Shown: positions 34,625 to 44,590 of the stretch, piece by piece
How positions within the stretch are numbered: position 1 is the first letter of the stretch
How the letters are laid out: every line of letters begins with the position of its first letter
DNA from: Ectocarpus siliculosus
Lineage: Eukaryota > Sar > Phaeophyceae > Ectocarpales > Ectocarpaceae
Reading direction: 5' to 3'
Assembly: GCA_000310025.1 (NCBI GenBank)
Contig: FN649728.1
Span: 5,502,761-5,566,760 of the forward strand
DNA length: 64,000 nucleotides
Translations under genes and position numbers: made by a program
Notes under the pieces: generated by a model
Told to the model about the DNA's origin: nothing
Seen by the model: the letters and a program-made list of their open reading frames with translations, nothing else
The model's database searches: none

Positions 34625-37600
34625 TCATCCATGAAGCGTACTCGGTCGCCGCGCGTACGGCCATGCACTCTGGTTTCCTTCTCGCCCAAATTCTTTGACG
34701 ACTCGCTGTGAAAGCGGCGGGTGATGGGGAGCGGGAGCGGCGGCGCTTGCGGGCGGTGTTGTCGGCGGTGGACGGGGCGGCGTGGCTGCGGTGGACGGCG
34801 GTGCACTCGAAGACGCCGTGGAGATCGGCGACGCGGCTCCGGACCCTGTGAAGATCGACGGAGAAGCGGGCGGCGGCGAAGCGGTGGTCGCTGTGGGCGG
34901 GGTGTAGGTGTACGTCCGCGATGCCCATGGCGGTGGCGGTGCGGCAGCGGCTGCAGGAACGGCGGCGGCCGGCGAGGGCGCCGCGGTGACCGAAGAGCCC
35001 CCCCTGCTGGCCGGCACCGGCGCCGGCACGGCGGTGCGGCGGTTGATCCACACGACGTTGTTGGACAGGCAGATCCTTCCGGTGTCGGCGCGGAGAATGA
35101 CGGCAGTGGCGGCGGAGTGGTTGCGCGCTCCGTGCAGGTAGAAGCAACGCACGGATTGGACGTCCGCCTTGCTGGCGCACTTCACGCGCATCATCCCCTC
35201 CTGGAAAAAAGGGACGACGTTGAGCGGCGGTTTGCGTCCGAAGAAGACCTCGAACGGCGACATCCAGGCCGGGTTGGCCGACGTCGCGGAACGGTTGAAG
35301 CAGCCGGAGGCCCAGATCGCCGATGCAAGCCACAGCCGGTGTCCGTTGGCGTCCATACCGGGGATAGAGGCGAGGTCGACGTGGCCCATGGAGAGGACGT
35401 GGCGACGGGCGGCGTGGCCCCCCTTCATAGCGCGCCAGATTGCGCTCTCGACGACCGCATTCTGCTTCGGGGTGTCGGGCGCGGTGTACTCGCGCCGGAT
35501 GCCAGCGGCGTCGCAGAACGCGACGAAGGCAGCACTGGTGAACTCACCACCGTTGTCCATGCGGAAACACCCCGGAGTACCGTTGCCGTTCAGGTCGGCG
35601 AGGAAGCGCCGCGTGTACGTCAGGGTGTCGCTCTTGGCCCGCATGCCGTACGCCCGTTGCCACCGCGACGCGCTGTCCACGAACATGATCAGGTAACGAG
35701 AACCGTCGAACGCCTCAGAGTACGGGCCGGTGATGTCGATGTGCACCTTACCGAACGGTACCGCCGCGCGGGTGACTCCACGCCGCGGCACCGGGGCCCT
35801 CCTGCCCTTCGCCTCGATGCAGCCGACGCATGACTGCAGTTCCCCCACCAATTGAACACCCTGCTGCTTTGCGGTTTCCCTCATCAAGAATTCATTCACG
35901 TGGCCGGTGGAAGCGTGGAACAAATTAATGTCGATGGTGGACGTGGGTTTTCCTACAGTGAACGCTGGACCACCGGGGGCGATAATCGCCAAAGCATGGG
36001 AAAGGGAGGGGGGACCTACATCTTGCTGCACACGGCACTCGACAACAAAGTCTCTGAGCACGTCCAACTCATCTTGCATCACAGCGAACGCAACGGGGGG
36101 ATTCACGGACTCACATACGCCTAATGGGTCGGGATAAAAGTCACCCGGCGGGACCGAGTCCTGTCCGTTCATCAAGCCTACATCCAAGAACATGCTCATG
36201 TCCATCAAAGGAAAATTATCCTGGGACTCAAGGGGCATGATCTCTATCTCTCGCGACACATTCGGGTTCACGACTGAGGGGGACAGGACGTCGGATGAGG
36301 CGATGGCTGCGGCTAGGACAGGCTGAAAATCTCGTATCGACGGAGACACTAAATCAACATCGATAGACGGGGAAGCATCACTCGGAGGTACTACACCGGA
36401 AGTGGTGGACGGGATGCTCGAACTCGAAGGAACGACACCGGCAGCGCCGATGGGCGGGAAGCTCGAAGCTGAAGGTACAACACTGGCGGGACCGATGGAC
36501 GGGAAGGTCGAAGCCGAAGGTACAACACCGGCGGGACCGGTGGACTGGAAGCTCGAAGCCGAAGGTACAACACCGGCGGGACCGATGGACGGGAAGCTCG
36601 AACTCGGACCGCATCCTGCACCCGATCCTGAAATCTGAGAAGGGGGAGGGGGGTTTTGCGCAAAAAGGCCAGTACCAACACCAGGCGGAGACGCTTGGCG
36701 GACAACGGGGGGAGGGACAACGGTAAAGGGGATTACATCACCGTCGCGGTACGAGGGAGGCAAGCGGGTGGCCGATAGAGAGCATCCGATATCCGAATAT
36801 GCGAAACTAAGCCGACCACCGAAAAGGTGCACACCCCTCTCATCCAACATTATCCTGTGCTTTTTCTGCGTGTGGTGCAGAGAGAACAAGTTGAACGAAA
36901 TCCCTGGTACTACGTACACGTCTGTCAATTGGACACAGAAATCCGCTTCTCCCGATCGACCTCCAGCCATGTGAAATGCCAGATTGACACTACCTACGCA
37001 CTCCACGCGCAAATAAGCACCATTGCCTACTTTGATGAATTCTTTGCCGGGGGGAACAGGCGAGATGTTGTACATCTTAGAGCTGTTACTCACAAAATGG
37101 TTGCTTGCACCGCTATCAGACCAAAATACCTCCCTACCAGGACTGTACTCGCAACTCTGTGCAGACAAAGCAAAGCCAAGATCATCACCACATGCGACAC
37201 TGCTTACATCACTCGAAACCGAAAGCGAACTCATCTCGTCAGCGGACACAAAGTGTGCCATCAGGGAGTGGAGATGCCCAGGCGGATAGGTTGCTGCTCC
37301 GGGAGAAGGCGACTGGGGCGGGGCATGGGTGGAGTGCTGCTGCTGCTGCTGCTGCGGCTGAAACGACGGCGGTGGCGGAGGCTGCGGTGGTGGCTGCTGC
37401 TGCTGGTAGTACGGTGTCGGAGGCGGGTAGTACGGCTGCTGCTGGTAGTAGTCTGGCGAAGGCTGCGGCTGCTGCTGCTGCTCCCACCCGCCATACTCGG
37501 TACCATTCGCGGGCCCCCCGTAGGGCATAGCACCATACGCGTGCATCACATTAGCGTGCCCGTACGGAGGCCGCCAAGGCGGTTGTGGCGGACGAGGGGG

Positions 37601-37954
37601 CGCTGAATACCTGTGCTGATGCTGTCCTCCGTAGCCGCTGTGAGGTCCGTGCTGAGGCCCACCGCCCCAGCCCCCCCCACTGTAGCTCGGCTGCTGCGGC
37701 GGCGGTCCGTGAAGTTGCTGTTGCTGAGGCTGCTGTTGCTGAGGCTGCTGTTGCTGAGGCTGCTGTTGCTGAGGCTGCTGTTTCTGAGGCTGCTGTTGCT
37801 GAGGCTGCTGTTGTTGGGGCTGCTGCTGCTCCTGCTCCTTCTGACGGTCGCGCTGAGTGTAGCACTGGGCGTTTGTGTGGAACAAGCGCGGATGTAGGTA
37901 GCAGTGGTCGTTGTCGGCTCCTCTCTCACCTCCGCCTTTCTTGTTTCCTCTCAC
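34625..37954 (-). pseudogene. Copia Gag C-terminus, protease and integrase part
   Basis: A long frame of about 1,100 codons. It starts with a knuckle variant (CYLHPRLFHTNAQC) and QQQQP repeats (CAG-type, about 37690-37840). Protease is SDSGASNHFVSNS. A Ser/Ala/Val-rich stretch of 20-residue repeats (GPAGVVPSAS) follows at about 36400-36620. Integrase has HASTGHVNEFLM ... CVGCIEAK, then the DDE triad in VHIDITGPY, FRMDNGGEFT and KQNAVVESA. Pro/Ala-rich C-terminus. Part of a broken element. Confidence 0.8.
36395..36615. repeat. ~60-bp tandem repeats in the copia linker
   Basis: About four copies of a unit built on GAAGGTACAACACCGGCGGG and GATGGACGGGAAGCTCGAA. They code 20-residue repeats on the minus strand between protease and integrase. 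Confidence 0.75.
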
Positions 37955-38032
37955 CCTGCTCCTGCTCCGACTCCGGGCGCCTCCGTCTCCGTCCTGACCC
38001 CCGCCGTTTCCACTCGACCCATTTTGGACACG

Positions 38033-39044
38033 TCAATCGCCCCGGATGCCACCGGAAGCGACGAACGCGTGCCCCGCGCCATTCTTCGGTTCCCCCTCCC
38101 GACGGCGAACCGAGTCCGCATGAGCATCTCGCACAGCCTTTTCAATTGTCTCGCGCGAGGGGGGAATCGGTGACATGGTCAGAATCTTCTTCTCTACCGT
38201 GTACTCGTCGGAAAGGTGGTATACCATGTGGGCATTGGCATCATCGTCGGAGAAAACAACACCGTGCGAGGCTAGCCTACTGCGCAAAACAGCAAATCTC
38301 CCAAAGTATTCTTGCGGGGTCTCTCCTACTTTCATCTCGAGAGCGTGATATTGAGACGACAGCCTTTCTTTTTCGGCCCTTGCACGCGGCTCGTAATAGT
38401 CAAGGAATATCTTCCAACCTCCACTTGGACTACCATCGGCGATGATCTGGGTCAGGATTGGCATGTATGTGACAGTCGTGATCAGCAGGTTCCACGCCGT
38501 TATTGCCTTTTCTACTCTTTCACTCGAATACACCCTACGCATTTCCTCCATGCTCACGCCTTCTTTTCCGACTGGAATCTTTTCGTCACTCAGCACTACG
38601 TCACGCACTCCTTCCTGGGCAAACATAGCTACCATGTTCGATCGAAAAATCAAAAACATAGTAGATAGCCTGCTCATCCTCCCCTTGCTTAAAAACACCA
38701 TCCCAAGGCGCTAGGCGCTTCGTCTCAGTCATTCGAACCGTCCCTGCGTTAATGGGTACTCTACCCATGTCCCCTGATGAGACGTGAAGTCGACCGGTGA
38801 GGGCGTCGGCGAGTGTGCGGGCGATTTCGTCGGTCGTCGGGTTGGCCGATGGCCACCCCGCGTGTTGCTGGTGGCGATCCTCGTGCTCTCTTCCGGTCCG
38901 GACGTCATCTGTCCTCCGCTCCTCGGCTCGTTGCCTCGAAATCTCGGCCAGTCTTGCTTCTACCCTCTGGTTGACCAAGTCGTTGATCCGGGCGTCCTCC
39001 TCTGCTAGTCGGGCGCTCACTCGATCTTGCTCGGTGTCGCTCAT
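38033..39044 (-). pseudogene. Copia Gag part
   Basis: N-terminal charged helix (RLAEEDARINDLVNQRVEAR), then a capsid-like region with AITAWNLLITTVTYMPILTQ, FLDYYEPRARAEKERLSSQY and VGETPQEYFGRFAVLRSRLA, typical of UBN2-type copia Gag. The 5' LTR begins about 90 bases upstream. Part of a broken element. Confidence 0.7.
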
Positions 39045-39130
39045 CGGTGGCTGCTGCTGATCGCCGCAAAGCGATACTCCAAACTAAGCTCGACTCGAAT
39101 CTCGTAGACGACGTGGCACACGCTAGCGTA

Positions 39131-40326
39131 ATCGATAATTCGGGTGGCTCAGTTGTGTGTGATGGGAGCGTAGAGCAGCTCGGCCATGACGGGCCGTACG
39201 GGTAGGTAAGGGTGCTTCTTATCGACCAATAAAACACGAAAAAAAAAACGAAACCGTGTTTTCTTGATTACATATGGAGGCGTTTTTCCCCGAAAGCGTG
39301 AAAAGAAGGAGCCGGTTTTTTTTGGGGCTTGCTACTTAAACGAATTCGTGTTTTTGACAGAAGCATCGGACAAGCGCACCGCGGGCGCTGTAACATCACT
39401 GAGAACGCTAGAAAGACCTGCCAGACTCACGTCCAGGGCTGTTGTGGAGATGGACAAGCGGCAGAAGCGGCGTTCAGTCCGTTCTTGGTCCAAAACTAGA
39501 CATTGCGTGGTGCTCTCGTCTTCAACTGCTGCTGTTGGTGCTGGGGAATTTTTTTCGATCACACATAGCAAACACGGAAACAGTAGAACGAGTACAGCAC
39601 CACCACCAAGACCTCCAAAGCGCTGATTCCTTCGGTTCGGCTGTCTATATTATACCATCTCCCGGCGCCGTGCTGCTTCGTGGGTATTGAGTGCTTGGGT
39701 GCTGCTCAATAAGGTGTGTGAGAGACGTGTGCCACCTCACCAAAATGCCGTTGGAAAAATTGCGGCGAGATTATGTGTTTTTGGTCGGACACATTAACAT
39801 CAATCCACGGCGTCACGCAGCAGTAGAGCAACAGGGCCTCCAACACGCTAATTCTTTCGGATTGCCCATCTATATGATGCTGGCCATCAGCGCGGCTGCC
39901 GCCCTATGATTGTTGAGCTCGTCTACCTTTGGGTAGGTGGTGGTCAAAGATGGGAGTCGCAACCGTGAAAAATGAGCTGGCAAACTGAAGAAATCGCAAG
40001 CAACACCCAGGTTGCGACACTCTGCCGTGCGCCTGTTGTTGCTGAAAACTGAAAACAGCAGGCCGGGTGGACGGGATAGACGTGTTGAAAAACGTGTGTT
40101 GTATTCATCGGGGGCGTGCTTGAGCTCGTCATTCCATCACGGCATCAAGTCACGCATAACGCTTTAACACCCAGACCGAATCTCCATGAATCTCCACCAA
40201 TCTACTACACTCCCAAGGAAAACACAAAGAAAGAAACTTCTTGTTCCTCCGTAGTTCGTCACTGCAATCCCCGCATATGTATACGCAATATACCACCCCC
40301 ATGCTATGCTACGAGTATATCGAATA
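39131..40326 (-). repeat. 5' LTR of the copia element, split by an insertion
   Basis: 39131-39211 and 40078-40326 together match the 330-bp left LTR. The intervening 866 bases are a separate repeat. Confidence 0.75.
39212..40077 (+). mobile_element. 866-bp dispersed repeat, copy A (inside the LTR)
   Basis: Nearly the same sequence occurs at 41641-42498. It starts GTGCTTCTTATCGACCAATA and ends GGTGGACGGGAT. No terminal inverted repeats, LTRs or polymerase were found, so its class is unknown. A 72-codon frame (39691-39909) is conserved in the other copy. Within the repeat, two related words (CTCCAAAGCGCTGATTCCTT and CTCCAACACGCTAATTCTTT) show an internal duplication. Confidence 0.7.
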
Positions 40327-40493
40327 CCCTTCCCCCCCCAAAAATGACCCCCCCCGCCCCCACGGACTCCGATATTCGACTATTAGTACAGTGTAGGCCT
40401 ATGTGTGTCGTGAATTTTTCTTCGCATAGACCCTTGGCTATACTACAATCGATCTGAAGTGTGCATAGAGTACAGACGAGAAAAAGAGCGGCG

Positions 40494-40728
40494 CTGACTC
40501 AGTGGTCTAATGGTTAAAGCGTTCTTACACAAGGTTCCACGCACGGGTTCGAATCCCAATCGGTCCACTTACACAAAAATCACCATTATTTGTTCACCAA
40601 ACAGCGGCGTCTGGCGAGGGGTCCGTCCCCGGAGATCTCTACGCTCAATCCCAGTGATTAAGCTACAAACAGCCTCATGCCCATGTGATCCGGCCGGGTG
40701 CTAACGAGGTCTGAGCATATATATCTTT
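40494..40728 (+). mobile_element. tRNA-headed SINE-like repeat, unit 1
   Basis: Head has an A box (GTGGTCTAATGGTTAAAGCG) and a B box (GGGTTCGAATCCC) about 30 bases apart, ending CGGTCCA, as in a tRNA. The acceptor and T stems do not pair fully, so it is not a working tRNA gene. A body of about 160 bases follows (CAGCGGCGTCTGGCGAGGGG, GGAGATCTCTACGCTC, TGTGATCCGGCCGGGTGCTA). Confidence 0.75.
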
Positions 40729-40730
40729 GG

Positions 40731-40957
40731 CTTACTCAGTGGTCTAATGGTTAAAGCGTTCTTACACAAGGTTCCACGCACGGGTTCGAATCCCAATCGG
40801 TCCACTTACACAAGAATCACCATATTTGTTTACCAAACAGCGGCGTCTGGCGAGGGGTCCGTCCCTGGAGATCTCTACGCTCATCAATCCCAGTGATTAA
40901 GCTTCTAACAGCCTCAAGCCCATGTGATCCGGCCGGGTGCTAACGAGCTCAGCGCAT
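40731..40957 (+). mobile_element. tRNA-headed SINE-like repeat, unit 2
   Basis: Tandem copy of the unit at 40494, with the same A and B boxes and body and a few differences. It runs directly into a 78-base palindrome. Confidence 0.75.
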
Positions 40958-41035
40958 ATCTTTTAATCGCGGAACTAGACCATCCGGCTAGTCAGCCCTG
41001 ACTAGCCGGATGGTCTAGTTCCGCAATTAAAAGAT
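40958..41035. repeat. 78-base near-perfect palindrome
   Basis: Arms 40958-40995 and 40998-41035 match at 37 of 38 positions around a 2-base centre. Each arm contains GGATGGTCTAGTTCCGC, an A-box-like string, so the palindrome looks like two tRNA-like heads joined head to head. The same arm recurs on either side of the N gap (41181-41226, 41537-41569). Confidence 0.85.
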
Positions 41036-41053
41036 TTTCTTTGCGTAGAATTA

Positions 41054-41180
41054 CCATTGACAGAACAGCAGCGTTTGGCGAGGGGTTCTTCCCCGGAGAT
41101 CTCTACGCTCAATCCCAGTGATTAAGTTTCTAACAGCCTCAAGCCCATGTGATCCGGCCGGGTATTCGAACTTCGCGCGT
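41054..41180 (+). mobile_element. SINE-like repeat body, headless unit 3
   Basis: Matches the body of the units at 40494 and 40731 (CAGCAGCGTTTGGCGAGGGG onward) but lacks the tRNA-like head, which is replaced by the palindrome arm. Confidence 0.65.
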
Positions 41181-41226
41181 ATCTTTTAATCGCGGAACTA
41201 AACCATCCGGCTAGTCAGCGCTGACT

Positions 41227-41500
41227 NNNNNNNNNNNNNNNNNNNNNNNNNNNNNNNNNNNNNNNNNNNNNNNNNNNNNNNNNNNNNNNNNNNNNNNNNN
41301 NNNNNNNNNNNNNNNNNNNNNNNNNNNNNNNNNNNNNNNNNNNNNNNNNNNNNNNNNNNNNNNNNNNNNNNNNNNNNNNNNNNNNNNNNNNNNNNNNNNN
41401 NNNNNNNNNNNNNNNNNNNNNNNNNNNNNNNNNNNNNNNNNNNNNNNNNNNNNNNNNNNNNNNNNNNNNNNNNNNNNNNNNNNNNNNNNNNNNNNNNNNN
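41227..41500. other. Assembly gap (274 N) flanked by palindrome arms
   Basis: The left flank (41181-41218) is a 38-base palindrome arm followed by the start of its partner. The right flank (41537-41569) is the opposite arm in reverse sense. The gap is therefore likely to hold a large inverted repeat that the assembly could not cross. Confidence 0.8.
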
Positions 41501-41640
41501 TGCTCGAGCGGCCGTCAGTGTCATTCATAGTAGAGGCTGACTGGCCGGATGGTCTAGTTCCGCGATTAACCCCCCCCCTCGCTTTGGGTCATGCCTAAGC
41601 AAAACCTTGCCGAGGCAGCGAGGGGAAGAAAAGAAAGTAT

Positions 41641-42498
41641 GTGCTTCTTATCGACCAATAAAACACGAAAAAAAAAACGAAACCGTGTTTTCTTGAACAC
41701 ATATGGAGGCGTTTTTCCCCGAAAGCGTGAAAAGGAGCCGGGTTTTTTTGGGGCTTGCTACTCATTAAACGAATTCGTGTTTTTGACAGAAGCATCGGAC
41801 AAGCGCACCGCGGGCGCTGTAACATCACTGAGAACGCTAGAAAGACCTGCCAGACTCACGTCCAGGTCTGCTGTGGAGATGGACAAGCGGCAGAAGCGGC
41901 GTTCAGACATTGCGTGGTGCTCTCGTCTTCAACTGCTGCTGCTGTTGGTGCTGCTGGGGAATTTTTTTCGATCACACATAGCAAACACGGAAACAGTAGA
42001 ACGAGTACAGCACCACCACCAAGACCTCCGAAGCGCTGATTCCTTCGGTTCGGCTGTCTATCTATATGATACCATCTCCCGGCGCCGTGCTGCTTCGTGG
42101 GTATTGAGTGCTTGGGTGCTGCTCAATAAGGTGTGTGAGAGACGTGTGCCACCTCACCAAAATGCCGTTGGAAAAATTGCGGCGAGATGATCTGTTTTTG
42201 GTCGGACACATCAACATCAATCCACGGCGTCACGCAGCAGTAGAGCAACAGGGCCTCCAACACGCTAATTCTTTCGGATTGGCCATCTATATGATGCTGG
42301 CCGTCAGCGCGGCTGCCGCCCTATGATTGTTGAGCCCGTCTACCTTTGGGTAGGTGGTGGTCAAAGATGGGAGTCGCAACCAACCGTGAAAAATGAGCTG
42401 GCAAACTGAAGAAATCGCAAGCAACACCCAGGTTGCGACACTCTGCCGTGCGCCTGTTGTTGCTGAAAACTGAAAACAGCAGGCCGGGTGGACGGGAT
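41641..42498 (+). mobile_element. 858-bp dispersed repeat, copy B
   Basis: Second copy of the repeat inserted in the copia LTR at 39212-40077, with small indels. One plus frame here runs 41591-42190 but is not open throughout in copy A. The 72-codon frame (42108-42326) is open in both copies with only a few residue differences and contains NPRRHAAVEQQGLQHANSFG. Unknown function. Confidence 0.7.
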
Positions 42499-42817
42499 CT
42501 TTCTAAGTGTGTTGTCCTCTGTGCCGGGTGCTGCTTATTGCGCTTTTATCGCTGCTCTATGGTGAGCAATACCATGTCAACCTGTTGTGTGCCGAGCAAA
42601 GCGTGTATTCAGGGAAGGAAACGTACTTTTTGCGATGACATCACGAAAAGAACAAGCAAAAAAAAGTCGGGTTTTCTTTTAACCGTTCCGTTTAAATAAG
42701 AACGATTTCGACGTTGCGTTAATAATAACCCTATAAAACACAGCGAACGAAGTGGTTGTCTGGTGCACGGCGCCCCGCCCAGCTGCGAGCTGCGGGAGAG
42801 CCATAATTCTGGGGGTG

Positions 42818-42985
42818 GAAACACCGGGGATGGTTCTGTCCTGTCCCCGGGGGTCTCGTTTAGTAAACGAGACCCCGGGGATGTGATCATTTTGTCCCCG
42901 GGGTCTCGTTTTTTATACGATATCCCGGGGATGGGCATGTTTTGTCCCCGGGGTCGCGTATAAAAAACGAGACTGGCAGGTCTCG
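42818..42985. repeat. CCCCGGGG palindromic cluster
   Basis: Three tandem units of the form CCGGGGATGTGATCATTTTG / TCCCCGGGGTCTCGTTT, with the flanking CTCGTTT...AAACGAG making nested inverted repeats. The core matches the tail of the repeats at 21.4 and 21.8 kb. Confidence 0.7.
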
Positions 42986-42989
42986 TTTT

Positions 42990-44336
42990 ACCGGCTCCCT
43001 TTTAGAGGGCATCAGAATTTTGCTGGGGCTGCGTGTATTATACAGACGACAACAACGATGAGCGGTTTGAGTTGGTATTCATGGGGTTTGGCAAACACAC
43101 GCGAAATAGTGGCACAGGCACTTACACACATGGCACGCGCATTTGGAGGGGCAAAAAGTTGTATCTATCGTTGCATTCACGCTCATGTTTGTGGGAGACC
43201 AGGTGTTGGCGCATCTATCTGCGTCTGCACTACTCACTTGTGGTGGGGAAGGGTGGTGATTCTAAACCAATCGCACGCTTGATGGCAGCACAGCCGGCGG
43301 CCGCGACAGCCAGAGGTGCGACACAGGTAGTGGGCGAAGGGCTGGGGTGGCTCCGCATGTCCCCCAAATTGGGACAAGACTTCTATCTGTAGGTCCATGA
43401 ACAACTTCGTTTTCTAAAGTGCAGGTTTCACGCTTTCGAGGGATTCGCGGACGTTCCCTTTCTTTGTGGATAAACATCCACTCGTGTAGATATGTAGCGC
43501 GAAAAACATATCCTCACCGCTGTGCCTGTATGCAAGCGCAGCGGAGCTTCAGCTCGGGAACTGGCCATGGTGATCCGAAGGCGTTTCTCGCGCTCTCGTC
43601 AGATCAGACCTGGATTTGTTTCTAGACACATAAGAAAAGCGCCCGCCGCTAGTACGGGACTGCGAGTGATCTTCGGGTTTTTGTATGTTAGTATTATTGG
43701 TTTTAAAGTCGCATCCATTTCCGGTGGTAGCATCATCTCCACAAACAAGCAGCACTGGCGACGACCATCAGTCACATCCCATCGTACAGTGGAACACAGG
43801 AGAAAATCGTGCGGTCTACCTGTGAAAACAAATTACAGCATCACACAGTAGATAGATCCAATCGCCAAGGCAAACGCAGTCCAACTTTCGAAAGTGTTCT
43901 CGACGTCAAAACGTGGCACATCGCACCAAACGCACAACAGCGACAACACACGGGCGGTGAAGCATTAACCATACGTCTACCTAATCCGAACCATCATCCT
44001 GTCAAGCACAACATACTCGTCGCGTCGTCTTCAACACACTCTGTCATCGCAACAAAGGTTAAACAATTGTTGACTTCAGAAATATACAATCACGAAAATA
44101 CTGAATCGAAACGCCACATACTCAATCAAACGCCACAACTCTTTTTCTACAGGGCACACATGTAAACCATCGGACACACCCCCGGCATAAATACGCGCGT
44201 ATTTGCGTGAATTCAATCCTGTTACACTGCCTTCATTCCATAGACGGAGCCCACGGCAACAGGCCATGGTGTGCGTTGTCAAAGTATCACAGGGAAGGTA
44301 GAACACTCACATCGCTAAACAAAGGATGACACGGAT
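42990..44336. other. No recognisable gene
   Basis: Short overlapping open frames only. Nothing supported. It lies 3' of a minus-strand terminal exon. Confidence 0.4.
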
Positions 44337-44590
44337 TCATGGGGCTTCGGGGTACTGATAGGCAACGGGATATTGATTATGAGCTACAGGGGCCGCAGCA
44401 GCCGCGGGACGCCCGTTGTCTGTGGGCCCAGAGCTACCAGGAGGAACCCTTACGGCGTCGTCGGCAGAAGAAGTAGAATTCTTCCTAGGGCCGATATTCA
44501 AGCGGCCAGTTTTAAACAGGACAGCTGCGATGACGGCGACAACCGCCAGCACACCCGCCACCGTACCTCCAACGACGGCCCCCAGCGGAG
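44337..44590 (-). CDS. Terminal exon: transmembrane helix and cytoplasmic tail
   Basis: Acceptor GCCGAACAAGCAG|CT starts the exon in phase 1 and the stop TGA is at 44337-44339 (83 codons plus stop). It begins APLGAVVGGTVAGVLAVVA and continues VIAAVLF, a single membrane-spanning helix of about 25 residues. Then comes a basic stop-transfer segment (KTGRLNIGPRKN) and a Ser/Pro/Ala/Tyr-rich tail ending YQYPEAP. This suits the end of a type I membrane protein. The phase-1 acceptor matches the phase-1 donors of the stalk exons at 48.8-52.0 kb, so it may be the last exon of that gene; the link is inference. Confidence 0.5.

Larger units (their letters stand above)
32087..40326 (-). mobile_element. 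Ty1/copia-type LTR retrotransposon, broken, with a nested insertion
   Basis: LTRs 32087-32416 and 39131-40326; the right one is 330 bp once its 866-bp insertion is set aside. The element reads on minus. Parts in order: Gag (38033-39044), Gln/Pro-rich linker and a CX2HX4HX4C knuckle (about 37700-37920), protease with SDSGAS, integrase with HHCC and DDE, RT (about 33640-34300) and RNase H (32726 onward). The order PR-INT-RT-RH is copia. The coding part is broken, with roughly three or four breaks. The LTRs differ at several percent of sites, so it is older than the other two LTR elements here. No target duplication was recognised. Confidence 0.85.

Noticed and set aside
34721-35833. 370-codon plus-strand frame, Arg/Gly-rich
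   Set aside because: Antisense to copia integrase and its Pro/Ala-rich tail.
40494-40570. Functional tRNA gene
   Set aside because: A and B boxes are present but acceptor and T stems mispair, and the unit is repeated with a common body, so it is a SINE-like head.
41198-41528. Open frames across the 274-N gap
   Set aside because: They consist almost wholly of unknown residues.
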